Positions 28,105 to 36,490 are shown, counted from the stretch's first letter. The stretch: DNA of 64,000 nucleotides from Paenibacillus sp. NAIST15-1 (GCF_001894745.1 NZ_BBYF01000001.1:760208-824207), one strand, 5' to 3'. Numbers and translations: made by a program. The notes: generated by a model from the letters alone, not told the origin.

Positions 28105-29343
28105 TTAACGAACGAGCTCCGGCTCTTTAGCTTCCTCAGGCAAGGCGTCAACCAGCACAGGGTTGAAGTCTTCTACCCATGGAAGTCCCCATTTGTTCAG
28201 CTCCTCCATGAATGGATCCGGATTGAACTCTTCGACATTGTATACGCCCGGTTTGTTCCATTTGCCGGTGAGGATCATCGCCGCGCCGATCATGGCAGGA
28301 ACGCCCGTTGTATAGGAGATGGCTTGGGAGCCCACTTCCTTATAGCACTCTTGGTGGTCGCAAACATTGTAGACATAGTACGTCTTGTCTTGGCCGTCTT
28401 TCTTCCCTTTGAAGATACAGCCGATGTTCGTTTTGCCTACTGTACGAGGTCCAAGGGAGGACGGATCCGGAAGTACAGCCTTCAGGAATTGAAGCGGAAT
28501 GATTTGTTTTCCTTCGTATTCGATTGGTTCGATGGAGGTCATTCCTACGTTTTCAAGCGCCTTCAAATGCATGAGATAACTTTGGCCGAAAGTCATGAAG
28601 AAACGGATGCGTTTCAGACCAGGGATGTTTTGCGCAAGAGACTCGAGCTCTTCATGGTACAGCAGATACATGTCCTTTTGGCCGACTTCTGCAAAGTTAT
28701 ATTCACGCTTAATTTCCATCGGTTTTGTTTCGATCCATTCCCCGTTTTCCCAGTAGCGGCCATTGGCAGACACTTCTCGGATATTGATTTCCGGGTTGAA
28801 GTTGGTTGCGAAAGGATAACCGTGATCCCCGCCATTGCAATCCAGAATGTCGATATATTCGATTTCGTCAAAGTAGTGTTTCAACGCATAAGCCGAGAAT
28901 ACGCCGGTTACGCCAGGGTCGAATCCGCTGCCGAGCAGTGCTGTAATTCCTGCTTTTTCGAAGCGTTCCCGATATTCCCACTGCCATTTGTATTCGAATT
29001 TCGCCGTATCTTCCGGCTCATAGTTTGCCGTATCCATATAATGTGTTCTGGTAGCCAGGCAGGCATCCATGATCGTCAAATCCTGGTAAGGCAGAGCCAA
29101 GTTCATCACGATATCCGGTTTGACTTCGTTAATCAGAGCGATCAGCTCTTCAACGTTATTGGCATCAACCTGTGCGGTTGTAATTTTCGTTTTGCCGCCG
29201 TCCAGTTTGGCTTTCAGATCATCGCATTTGGACTTCGTACGGCTGGCGATGCAGATTTCTTCGAAGACCTCGCTGTTTTGAACGCATTTATGAACTGCTA
29301 CAGATGCTACGCCACCGGCGCCAATGATTAGTGCTTTTCCCAT
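28105..29343 (-). CDS. Carboxynorspermidine/carboxyspermidine synthase (saccharopine dehydrogenase family)
   Basis: 412 residues. N-terminal Rossmann ALIIGAGGVASVAVHKC, then LALPYQDLTIMDACL and TALLGSGFDPGVTGVFSAYA, all typical of the LYS9/CASDH group. Condenses aspartate semialdehyde with a diamine using NADPH. RBS GGTGAGGAGA before the ATG. First gene of a three-gene polyamine operon. The length and neighbour (decarboxylase) argue against true lysine biosynthesis. Confidence 0.88.
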   Translation of the reverse strand: MGKALIIGAGGVASVAVHKCVQNSEVFEEICIASRTKSKCDDLKAKLDGGKTKITTAQVDANNVEELIALINEVKPDIVMNLALPYQDLTIMDACLATRTHYMDTANYEPEDTAKFEYKWQWEYRERFEKAGITALLGSGFDPGVTGVFSAYALKHYFDEIEYIDILDCNGGDHGYPFATNFNPEINIREVSANGRYWENGEWIETKPMEIKREYNFAEVGQKDMYLLYHEELESLAQNIPGLKRIRFFMTFGQSYLMHLKALENVGMTSIEPIEYEGKQIIPLQFLKAVLPDPSSLGPRTVGKTNIGCIFKGKKDGQDKTYYVYNVCDHQECYKEVGSQAISYTTGVPAMIGAAMILTGKWNKPGVYNVEEFNPDPFMEELNKWGLPWVEDFNPVLVDALPEEAKEPELVR

Positions 29344-29390
29344 TTTTCAATCTCCTCACCGAATTCAATTTTTTTCACTGTAAAAACGGC

Positions 29391-29515
29391 AACAAAAAAA
29401 GCAAGTGAAACACGCACCATGCGCATCACACTTGCTTGATATATTTAAAAAATAAGATATTCCCAATAAACATGACAGAACAAACTCCTAGCGTGCTTAT
29501 CAGTCACCCCTAGGA
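29391..29515 (-). promoter_or_regulatory. Structured 5' leader with terminator ahead of the polyamine operon
   Basis: On the minus strand a hairpin (CTAGGA / TCCTAG arms, 29486-29515) is followed by a second with arms GCAAGTG/CACTTGC (29401-29435) and then TTTTTTT, i.e. an intrinsic terminator about 50 bases before the dehydrogenase ATG in the same direction. A six-codon ATG frame ending in tandem stops TGA TAA overlaps the first hairpin. This is an attenuator-like layout; the ligand or mechanism is unknown and no known riboswitch consensus was recognised. Confidence 0.55.
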
Positions 29516-30215
29516 CTCATCGTTTCATGGAAGAGCTCTTATATTCAAATATATTTTGTTAGGATCAGAGTCTATATAGCAAATAATGCCTTTACCACTC
29601 TTATTGACCGTTTCACAAGTTGTGTGCGTATTGCACTGGTTGTAAAGTAACCAACTTATAAAATTTGAGCTTTTAACTCAATCAATAAGGCAACGAAAAG
29701 TTGCCAGTCGGCATTTGACCCGGCTGTCCGTATGGCCTTAACTTCCAGAGAGGAAGTGGTCAAAGTTTATCTGCTTGGAAAGATCCTACATATATATTGA
29801 ATATTCGCTTTCCAAAATTAATGCTTCTTCATAATAGCAGGATCGGAATTAATGATCAAGAAGAAATTTCAAAAAAATCAAAGCGTCTTTCCTGCATACG
29901 TTGACAACTAATCATGGACATATGTGCATAAATTTGACTAAATCTATGTTTTGAATATCTTGCTTCCCGGTGCCAAGTGAAAAGACAGTGGTACTTGGCA
30001 GCCAGCTTCACCAATCCACACTGCACTTTATGACAGTTACGCTGGTATAAATTTCCCATGTAAAAATCCCCCCCATTAACCTATATTTTTCGTAAATAAA
30101 AAGAATCCATTTTAATAAAACATTGATCAAAACGGATTCATGCTTCGACCACGCTCATTGAAGAATAAGCGGTTATTAGGCAGCTTTCAGGTGAAAAATG
30201 TTTACCCTAATAAGG
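29516..30215. other. Gene-poor stretch, island edge
   Basis: Holds the probable promoter of the polyamine operon (extended -10 TTGCTATATA on the minus strand near 29575), a small hairpin with arms GGCAAC/GTTGCC (29691-29706) and a 67-codon minus frame at 29856-30059 behind a run of G that resembles nothing known. No convincing gene otherwise. Confidence 0.4.
30103..30139 (-). terminator. Repeated-type hairpin terminator
   Basis: Arms GAATCCATTTT and AAAACGGATTC with one wobble; minus-strand T-rich tail. It carries the ATTGATCAAAA core of the family seen at 11825, 23220, 25230 and 31705. Confidence 0.6.
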
Positions 30216-30368
30216 ATGAATCCGGATTCCGTGGGATTCAGGCTTACTAAGGAAGAAGCTAGAAAGATTGCTACCCAGTTATTAATAGCAACTGAGGTAT
30301 CCGATGAAATCTTTTACAAGAATCACGCAAGACCAATCGAGTTTGGTTGCTCGATATACTCGATATAA
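30216..30368 (+). CDS. Short hypothetical protein (50 aa), doubtful
   Basis: Starts MNPDSVGFRLTKEEARKIA. The amino-acid composition looks protein-like but only a weak AAGG precedes the ATG by one base, so it may be an internal fragment of a lost gene. No recognised family. Confidence 0.25.
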   Translation: MNPDSVGFRLTKEEARKIATQLLIATEVSDEIFYKNHARPIEFGCSIYSI

Positions 30369-30495
30369 TGGAGGTAAAAAGAATAATGAAGATGTTCAAG
30401 CATAGGATCACCGGGCAGTCTGAAGATATATAACATTTATTTCCTTAATAAATAAACAAATTAAGTAGAATATAAATATCAGGAGGTGACAAAAC

Positions 30496-30663
30496 ATGAA
30501 CAATGAAAAGCAAAGAGATCCCCACCACCACACTGACCCGGCAGAGGGAAAATATTGTACAAATGAGGGAGAAAGAGTTTGTACTACTGGTGACTATTAT
30601 TTAGTATGTGAAAATAATCATTGGAAAGCTGTACATGGATATTGTGAAAGCGATAAGGCCTGA
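30496..30663 (+). CDS. Small Cys/His-rich protein (55 aa)
   Basis: Preceded by a near-ideal AGGAGGTGA (30481-30489) 6 bases before the ATG. The protein has a His cluster (DPHHHTDP) and four Cys in the order YCTNEGERVC, LVCENN, GYCESDK, spaced like a small disulfide-bonded or metal-binding module. A hairpin with arms GCCTGA/TCAGGT followed by TTTTT comes right after the stop. No signal peptide. It sits beside the decayed tnsB in the attTn7 island. Function unknown. Confidence 0.6.
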   Translation: MNNEKQRDPHHHTDPAEGKYCTNEGERVCTTGDYYLVCENNHWKAVHGYCESDKA

Positions 30664-30699
30664 GAAATCAGGTCTTTTTTACGGGCTATTGTTCTATAA

Positions 30700-30925
30700 T
30701 TCTATTAGCTAATTCTACTGTTTTTGGATCACGCTTAGACTTTGCCCTTATAAACTCCCCAATCCGTATATTCATATTTTTACAATAAAAAAACTAAACT
30801 AAGAAGTCGGAACCGTACGCTCTAGCTGGATATTCATCATTGTATACTGGTAGGGATACTATTTCCGTAGCAAGTGTTAATGTCGAATCGGTCACATATT
30901 GAAACACTTGATTAATATAAATCAT
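30700..30925 (-). pseudogene. tnsB: Degenerate tnsB 5' end (third, oldest element)
   Basis: The minus-strand start reads MIYINQVFQYV, closely matching MIYFNHVYQYI of the intact TnsB. After about 30 residues the frame breaks, and only scattered TnsB-like segments follow (e.g. AKSKRDPKTVELANRII). It follows the decayed tnsA in the same order as in the intact transposon. Confidence 0.6.
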
Positions 30926-30929
30926 CCGT

Positions 30930-31549
30930 ATTTCACCTTCTCTAAATTACCTTCATCAATACACTTAATATCAATTGTTTGCTCTAAATCAATCTTGCAA
31001 GTAAGTGATAAAATAGTGTAACGCCACTTCCAAAGGTAAGTGTGTATCTGTATCAAACTCATTAGTAATTTCACGGATACTTCGTGAATTATTCAATAGG
31101 CGATTCATAAGAGACATGGATAAATCCTCAATATTTTGGTCACCCATTTCTTGATATACATCATAGCTGCGGGTATCAAAAAAATCATAGATACAATTTA
31201 ATATTTCTAACCATTATCTTATGAATTTCCTCCTCTATTACAGTTGCCCAATTAATGCTTCTTCGCTTCCAATATTCCCGTTCAATTTCAAACTTCTCTA
31301 ACACACGTTCTTCTAACAGCTTATCTTTCATTTATATAGTATGAGCGACTTCAAATACACCTTGCCCCTTATCAACTGTTAATAAAAAGTCCATTGTCTG
31401 CCAGTTTTTATACCTTTTAATCTTGTTGACCGACCTAATGAGGAAACATCTTGAATTTTAAGCCAAGGCTGATATTCTGCCCCACTGCCAGTTCCTCGAC
31501 CCTCTTTAATCCACTTATCAATTTTAGATGTTCTTTTTCTTTTCGACAC
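30930..31549 (-). pseudogene. tnsA: Degenerate tnsA (third, oldest element)
   Basis: Starts at a GTG: SKRKRTSKIDKWIKEGRG, then YQPWLKIQDVSSLGRSTRL, almost the same as intact TnsA. About 60 residues with the first catalytic Glu are deleted, the catalytic region is reduced to MDFLLTV, and LEERVLEKFEIEREYWK follows after a stop. Further frameshifts disrupt the C-terminus. Confidence 0.75.
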
Positions 31550-31556
31550 AAAAACA

Positions 31557-31635
31557 CCCCTTTAGATAATCATATCCAAAGGGGCAAAGCTTCGCAGTTT
31601 TTTTATAAACGTCGCGACTTTATTTTAAATCCACA
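31557..31635 (-). repeat. Right end of the oldest Tn7-like relic
   Basis: Between the tnsA relic start and base 31635: a hairpin CCCCTTT/AAAGGGG (31557-31584) and a terminal sequence which on the minus strand begins TGTGGATTTAAAATAAAG. It has the TGT...AAAATAAAG layout of the end at 36295 (TGTCAGAAGAAAATAAAG). Six bases (AAATAA) then separate it from the left end of the next element. Confidence 0.6.
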
Positions 31636-31641
31636 AAATAA

Positions 31642-31745
31642 TGTAGCTTTTGAACAAAGTTCGATTAAAAGTAAGTTGCAAATGCTGATTTTATATACGA
31701 AAGAAACCAACTGTTTTGAAACAAAGTTTGATCAAACAGTTGGTT
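31642..31745 (+). repeat. Left end of the older element with hairpin
   Basis: TGTAGC terminus, TnsB-type sites GAACAAAGTTCGATTAA (about 31652) and GAAACAAAGTTTGATC (about 31718). The second lies inside a hairpin with arms AACCAACTGTTT (31705-31716) and AAACAGTTGGTT (31734-31745) followed by CTTTATTT, so it may also terminate transcription. Confidence 0.6.
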
Positions 31746-31837
31746 CTTTATTTATCTAGTTTGATTTTTATAAAAAAGATTGATTATTTCTGGATTCGAA
31801 TCTTCAATTAAAGCACCCGTTAGTTGAAGAAACGTAT

Positions 31838-32482
31838 CTACTTAAATTCATTTGCAAATGCACCATTTTCGTTATGCAATAAATATCTTTTATCATTAAC
31901 AACATTATGGTAATCAATCTCTAAAAAATATGTTGCTTTACTTAGAACGTCATAAAAGAAAGGAACAAACTCCAAATCTTTAAAAACATAAATTTCTATT
32001 TGTTCATCATTATTTCTATATGCTTCAAATATACGATGGTTTCCATTGATACAATAAGGTTTGTTGTTGGTTAAATATCGACTCTGAAGTACCATTACAG
32101 GATTTTTATGATTGGGTTTTATTCGGTTTGGGTCTTTATTTATGTTACCTTGGTCAACAGCTTCAATTATATTCGATGGAGAAGTCTTTATGGGTTTAAT
32201 GTTTTTTTCTTTTATAAATGTAGTAGCCCCGTCTATGTCTAAGGTATACTCAAATACCCCAGTCGTGAACTCTGCATATAACGAGAATGTCTCCTGACCA
32301 ATGGGATGTATCACTGGGTAAGTTTCATCTAGAAGAGTTTGGTTTAAAATATCAGTCCATTTTGAGGCAACTTCAGCCCCATAGCTGGATTCTTTCCGCA
32401 TTACTTGAATGCGTGAAATAAAGTGTTTAAAAGGTTTGAATTCCTGAGACTCTTTTTCGAATAATTCTATTTCACTTACCAT
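31838..32482 (-). CDS. ParB/Srx-fold-like hypothetical protein
   Basis: 214 residues, RBS GGGGATATTAA before the ATG. The segment NPVMVLQSRYLTNNKPYCIN followed by GNHRIFEAYRNN resembles the ParB-nuclease/sulfiredoxin-like core (xGNHRxxAA). The rest is unassigned. Possibly DNA or nucleotide related. A cargo gene of the older attTn7 element. No partner gene adjoins it in the same direction. Confidence 0.55.
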   Translation of the reverse strand: MVSEIELFEKESQEFKPFKHFISRIQVMRKESSYGAEVASKWTDILNQTLLDETYPVIHPIGQETFSLYAEFTTGVFEYTLDIDGATTFIKEKNIKPIKTSPSNIIEAVDQGNINKDPNRIKPNHKNPVMVLQSRYLTNNKPYCINGNHRIFEAYRNNDEQIEIYVFKDLEFVPFFYDVLSKATYFLEIDYHNVVNDKRYLLHNENGAFANEFK

Positions 32483-32760
32483 TTAATATCCCCTTTGCTA
32501 TTTTATATCCTCATGCTTCCATACTTATTAGAAGGATGTGGAATATTAAAATCAGGAGAATAAGTTTGTTTTTCGAAAAGAATTCTTGCTACATTTCTAT
32601 GTTGAACAGTCCAAAACTTTAAATCGATCTCTCCTCTGTGGCGTAATAATTAAAGTGCAGTTGGCAACACATCGTAGGGGGAAAGATTACCCCCAATGTT
32701 CGTTCATCAAAACTACTTTAGTTAATTTAAAAACCTCCTGAAAAGTAATATCACTCCACA

Positions 32761-32778
32761 AACTTAATCGCTTAAGTT
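32761..32778. promoter_or_regulatory. Putative LacI-type operator upstream of the regulator
   Basis: AACTTAATCGCTTAAGTT, palindromic except for one pair, followed by TATACT about 14 bases on. Centre CG and half-site ACTTAA match the palindrome at 33881-33896. Confidence 0.55.
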
Positions 32779-32949
32779 AATGGTAAAATTATACTACACC
32801 AAACCTATTCGAACTTACAACCATTTTATTTATATTTTGATATAAAAACACTTCATTCGTTAAGTGACACTCTTCTACAGTCATATTGACATATTTGTTT
32901 ATAAAATGTTAACCTTTGAGAAAATAATTACAATAAGGTGAGAAATCAA

Positions 32950-33869
32950 ATGAAAAAGCCTACTATGAAAGATATTGCTCAAAGGGCTAATGTTTCAGTT
33001 GCGACAGTAAGCTATGTATTAAATAATGTCGATAATCAAACCATCCCTGAATCCACAAGATGTAAAATTACTCAAATCGCCAAAGAACTCGATTATACTC
33101 CTAACTTGACAGCACGTTCGCTTGCAAGAAAAAAACAGGTTTGGTAGGTATTCTTATCAATAAAGACTCTTACATGCCTTATTGGAAAAGGGCGAACCAC
33201 TATTCAATTGTGAACAGCTTAGAGGGCTTGATCACAAATGCTGGATATCACACTCTGCTAGTTTCTTTGGATTTGTCGAATCCCTCACTAGATGTCATCA
33301 TAGAGAGAAGCTTGGATGCTGTCTTTCTTATTAATGTTAAAGACGACATGTTCTATAGCATATCTTCCAAATTCGTTGAAGGAATTCCATTAATCGTTAT
33401 TGATAGCCTTATCGAGGATAAACTCTTTAAGCAGGTCACATACGATTATCAATCAGCATTACAATTGGCCGCTAGTACGATCCAAACCCCGTATTGTTTA
33501 ATAATGGAGAGTTATAATAACAATTCTTTGGTCAGTTATATTCAGAAAAGCTTAAACATAGCGGTTGAAGCCATTTTCACTGTAAACACTCTTCCAGATT
33601 TAAAAACTCTATTGAAACAGAATATGTATGAACATGCAATTGTTATAAACGAATTTATCGGTAACCATGTCGAAAAATTAAATCATTTTACTAGTTTGAC
33701 AGTTATTTGTACCTGTAGTTGCCCAGAAATATTATCAAACAAGACACGAAAGATTACATTCCAAGAGGATAAATCCTCCGTATCATTTCGTAAGATGGAA
33801 GATATACTAAAAAATGTTGCATACAACACACAGAACGAAAATAAATATTTTCTTAAAGTAAATAATTAA
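32950..33869 (+). pseudogene. LacI-family regulator, frameshifted
   Basis: N-terminal helix-turn-helix TMKDIAQRANVSVATVSYVL and hinge LDYTPNLTARSLARKK are intact from the ATG at 32950 (RBS AAGGTGAG). At the A7 run near 33129-33135 the frame ends after KKQVW and continues one base out as VGILINKDSY. Restoring one A gives ...RKKTGLVGILI, the normal hinge-to-domain join. The effector domain of about 240 residues follows without further breaks. Either a natural inactivation, slippage-dependent expression or a sequencing error. Probably regulates the MFS gene. Confidence 0.75.
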
Positions 33870-33880
33870 TTTTTTTAATC

Positions 33881-33911
33881 ACTTAAACGTTTAAGTTCAG
33901 GGGGGGGGGGG
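33881..33911 (+). promoter_or_regulatory. LacI-type operator and poly-G tract before the MFS gene
   Basis: Perfect 16-bp palindrome ACTTAAAC/GTTTAAGT (33881-33896), then twelve G (33900-33911) ending 8 bases before the GTG start at 33920. The G run is the only Shine-Dalgarno-like sequence, so its length could alter translation. Confidence 0.6.
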
Positions 33912-33919
33912 TAATCTAC

Positions 33920-35179
33920 GTGCATACACAAATTTCTGTAAGAGAGTCCGAACAAGCTGCTGTCAATTCGTTCCCTACTCTTTGGAAAAACAGACAATAC
34001 AACTTATTGCTTATGGCCTTTACGCTTTCTTTATTCGGCAATTCTTTTCACAATATCGCACTAAACCTATGGATATTAACTAAGACTGGTAGTGCGAAGA
34101 TGATGACTGTTGTTCTTGTGACTAACCTCGTTATAAGTTCGCTACTCGGTCCAATTGCAGGTACAGTCGCTGACAGATTTAATCGTCGGAAAATTATGCT
34201 AATCTCGAATCTAAATAGATGCGGGTTTGTATTAATCGCCGCCTTTTGCATATCCGTCCCAAATATCCCTATTTTCATTATTGTTATTCTAACTGGGCTT
34301 GTAACAGCTATAGGTTTATTTCACTCTCCAGCTTTTCATGCATCACTTGTCAATATCGTTGGCAAAGAACATATTCAGAGAGCTGTTGGATTGATGAATA
34401 TTTCTGAAAACATTTCAAGAATAGTGGGGTTTGCAGTTGGAGGCATTTTCGTTACAGCCTTCGGTGGGGTTTGGGCTATCATCTTCGATGGTTTAACATT
34501 TCTTATTTCATTCGCTTTAATTTTTATTGCTGGTTCATTTCCAACTCCAACTTACAAAGAGTCTGAAAAAAAGAAATTTAATGAGGACCTAATCACTGGA
34601 TTCCGTTATATTTGGAAGGATCCTTTTGCAAAAGCGGTTACTATACTTTCACCTGTACTCGCGCTGTTCTTTATGTCTTCGCTTATGTTAACTCAAGTCA
34701 TGGCTGTTAAAGTATGGAATGCAGATCCTTTTCAATTTGGTTTAATTGAATCCTCGATTCCTATGGGATATATGTTAGGGGCGGGGATAATCGTAGTTTT
34801 TGGATCAAAATTAATAAAAAGAGGTAAGTTCGTAATAATAAATCTATTGCTGATGGGACCCGGTTACATATTTCTCTCTTTTTCTTCCTCAGTTTTGGTC
34901 GCTATTCCCATTATCTTATTAATAGGATTCATGTTTTCGTTTTGCACGATGTTAATAAATATAATCTTAAGGCTCGAAGTATCTGAAGAACTCCAAGGTA
35001 GAGTTTTTGGAATATTAGGTTCGTTAATGAGTGTCGCTCCTTCCTTAGGCTTAGGCTTAGCTTCTTATTTCGCTGATCTCTATGGTTCCGATTCAGTGAT
35101 GTTTGTAATTGGATGTATGCTTCTGGTATTCGGTGGCATTTCTTCTATATGGTTAAAAAATATCAGAGAATATAATTAA
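33920..35179 (+). CDS. MFS transporter, macrolide-efflux (MefA)-like
   Basis: 419 residues from a GTG, about 12 membrane helices. SLFGNSFHNIALNLWILTKT, AGTVADRFNRRKIMLISNL and the mid-loop FRYIWKDPFAKAV are typical of the MefA/YfmO-like drug efflux group. Follows the LacI-family gene and an operator, so it is probably its target. Substrate unknown. Cargo of the older attTn7 element. Confidence 0.82.
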   Translation: MHTQISVRESEQAAVNSFPTLWKNRQYNLLLMAFTLSLFGNSFHNIALNLWILTKTGSAKMMTVVLVTNLVISSLLGPIAGTVADRFNRRKIMLISNLNRCGFVLIAAFCISVPNIPIFIIVILTGLVTAIGLFHSPAFHASLVNIVGKEHIQRAVGLMNISENISRIVGFAVGGIFVTAFGGVWAIIFDGLTFLISFALIFIAGSFPTPTYKESEKKKFNEDLITGFRYIWKDPFAKAVTILSPVLALFFMSSLMLTQVMAVKVWNADPFQFGLIESSIPMGYMLGAGIIVVFGSKLIKRGKFVIINLLLMGPGYIFLSFSSSVLVAIPIILLIGFMFSFCTMLINIILRLEVSEELQGRVFGILGSLMSVAPSLGLGLASYFADLYGSDSVMFVIGCMLLVFGGISSIWLKNIREYN

Positions 35180-35714
35180 ACTTTAAAGAGCATTTTGCAT
35201 AAACAGTGCTCCTTTCTAGACTAAGGATTTCTGAACAAAAGGGACTCCTCCTAGAATTAGAGTAATTATAAAGTTATGGAACTAGAAGACCGCGAGAGGA
35301 ACACTATATAATCCAAAACGTCCATTTTCCTTTAAAGTGCTTTAAAAACTTGAATCCAAAGAAAGATTGCCTATCTTTGTTAACTCCATTGACTTACACC
35401 CCTATACCAAAGTATTGAGAAAAACTCGCTTCGAGATACCTGTGGTCATTGTAGGCAACTTTATGTGCTGCTTGCTGCACCGCTAGAGAACATGTTACAT
35501 TCACTGTTCTGCGTTACCTTTTTGACATGGATCTTCGCTTTCGTTACCAGTGCAGACTTTGACTGATCGAAAGGCTCCATCCATAGCAACCTTAAGCCTT
35601 ATATTTAACGATTTGACGAACAAATGGTTGGCCAAGCGTCTATTAGAAGAGCTGATCGTTAAGTCTGGGTGAGGAAACTGAATCATATCGAGGAGGCTTA
35701 ATTGAGTACCGTCA
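35180..35714. other. No recognisable gene
   Basis: AT-rich sequence after the MFS gene. A 61-codon minus frame at 35501-35686 (contains LKVAMDGAFRSVKVCTG) has no RBS that could be recognised and no known family. Probably decayed transposon or cargo DNA. Confidence 0.4.
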
Positions 35715-35805
35715 GTCTCATTCTTTATTATCTCAGTCTACATTTTTATTTTTTTACTAGTCTACAACATAATTATTAAGTATAAAGCTTTATTTTCTTT
35801 GGACA
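35715..35805 (-). repeat. Third array of end-like repeats
   Basis: Two GTCTACA-type units and a GTCTCATTCTTTATT unit, ending in TTTATTTTCTTTGGACA at 35805. Order and orientation are as in the right end 36209-36295. It may be another right end, or a rearranged copy of it; no duplication or partner end identified. Confidence 0.45.
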
Positions 35806-35857
35806 GCTATCATCAAAGTTTCTTCAAGTGGGGGGAGTGAAAATTGCTCTCGAATAT

Positions 35858-35894
35858 CCGATACCCCTTCTGAATAATCCAGAAGGGGTATCGG
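35858..35894. terminator. Perfect 15-bp hairpin in tnsA relic
   Basis: CCGATACCCCTTCTG (35858-35872), loop AATAATC, then CAGAAGGGGTATCGG (35880-35894) and AAAAAA. It replaces TnsA sequence at the point where the tnsA stub diverges. No T tract on the strand of tnsA, so on the minus strand TTTTTT precedes the hairpin and its terminator role is doubtful in that direction. Confidence 0.45.
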
Positions 35895-36072
35895 AAAAAA
35901 GCTCGTGTCGTCGGCCAGTAGTCCAACCTATGCCGCGAGTCGCTCTCCCTTGCGAGGGAACATCTTGAACACTAAGCCATGGAAGATAGTCCTTTCCATT
36001 ACCTTGACCTGTTCCTTCTTTAAGAAATCGCTCTATCTTAGCTTGTGTAATCTCACGTTTCCGCTTAGCCAT
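35895..36072 (-). pseudogene. tnsA: tnsA stub of the older Tn7-like element
   Basis: Reads KRKREITQAKIERFLKEG, then DYLPWLSVQDVPSQGRATR, the conserved N-terminus of TnsA, and loses similarity after about 55 residues where the hairpin begins. All catalytic residues are missing. The start ATG is at 36072, about 220 bases inside the right end, as in the intact element. Confidence 0.75.
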
Positions 36073-36208
36073 TCATTCCACTCCCAATCTATAAAAAAAT
36101 GAGGCTACCTAAAGGTAGCCCCACAAAAAGAGGAGTCGTGTTGTTATTCTAGATGTCGAATCTAAGACTGTAGAAGAGCTACTAGTAGCAGTATGTCCGT
36201 ATCTGTGA

Positions 36209-36295
36209 GTCTAATACTTTATTTTCTCAGTCTACAACTTTTTTTCCTAGTCTAATACTTTATTTTTCAGTCTAACACTTTATTTTCTTCTGACA
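36209..36295 (-). repeat. Right end of the older element: four tandem TnsB-type sites
   Basis: Units beginning at 36209, 36230, 36250 and 36270, about 20 bases apart, each GTCTAAYACTTTATTTT or a close variant. The last ends in CTGACA (TGTCAG on the minus strand). Densely packed sites are the hallmark of a Tn7 right end. Confidence 0.75.
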
Positions 36296-36301
36296 AATAA
36301 C

Positions 36302-36490
36302 TGTAGCTTTAAAATAATGTTTGATAATTTCATACTTAAAAACCCTTGATTCCCCATTAAACTAATCAAGGGTTTTAACAATTATGATTGATAAAAAATG
36401 CAGAAAACGCTTGATACTTAAGTAGTTTTTTAGAACAAAGTTTGATAAAATTAAAACTCAATTTTAAATTATAACAAAGCCTGATCAACT
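36302..36490 (+). repeat. Left end of the Tn7-like element
   Basis: Terminal TGTAGC, then spaced TnsB-type sites: AATGTTTGATAATTT (about 36317), GAACAAAGTTTGATAAAA (about 36433) and AACAAAGCCTGATCAAC (about 36474). A terminator-like hairpin AAAACCCTTGAT/ATCAAGGGTTTT lies at 36339-36376. Wide spacing is as in the left end of Tn7. Confidence 0.85.

Larger units (their letters stand above)
31642..36295 (-). mobile_element. Older Tn7-like element, transposase-gutted, at attTn7
   Basis: Left end TGTAGCTTTTGAACAAAG at 31642, right end ...CTTCTGACA at 36295. AATAA flanks it on both sides (31637-31641 and 36296-36300), a 5-bp duplication as expected for Tn7. Only a tnsA stub remains of the transposition genes. 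Cargo: ParB-like protein, frameshifted LacI regulator, MFS exporter. The left-end sites (AACAAAGTTTGAT type) differ from the right-end sites (AAAATAAAGTRTTAGAC type), so the two ends may not descend from one element despite the matching duplication. Confidence 0.6.

Noticed and set aside
28105..29343. Lysine biosynthesis saccharopine dehydrogenase
   Set aside because: The neighbouring carboxynorspermidine decarboxylase and SpeA-like gene fit polyamine synthesis better.
29391..29580. Hammerhead ribozyme in the polyamine leader
   Set aside because: GAAAC and GATGAGTCC pieces occur but not in an order that gives the three-way core.
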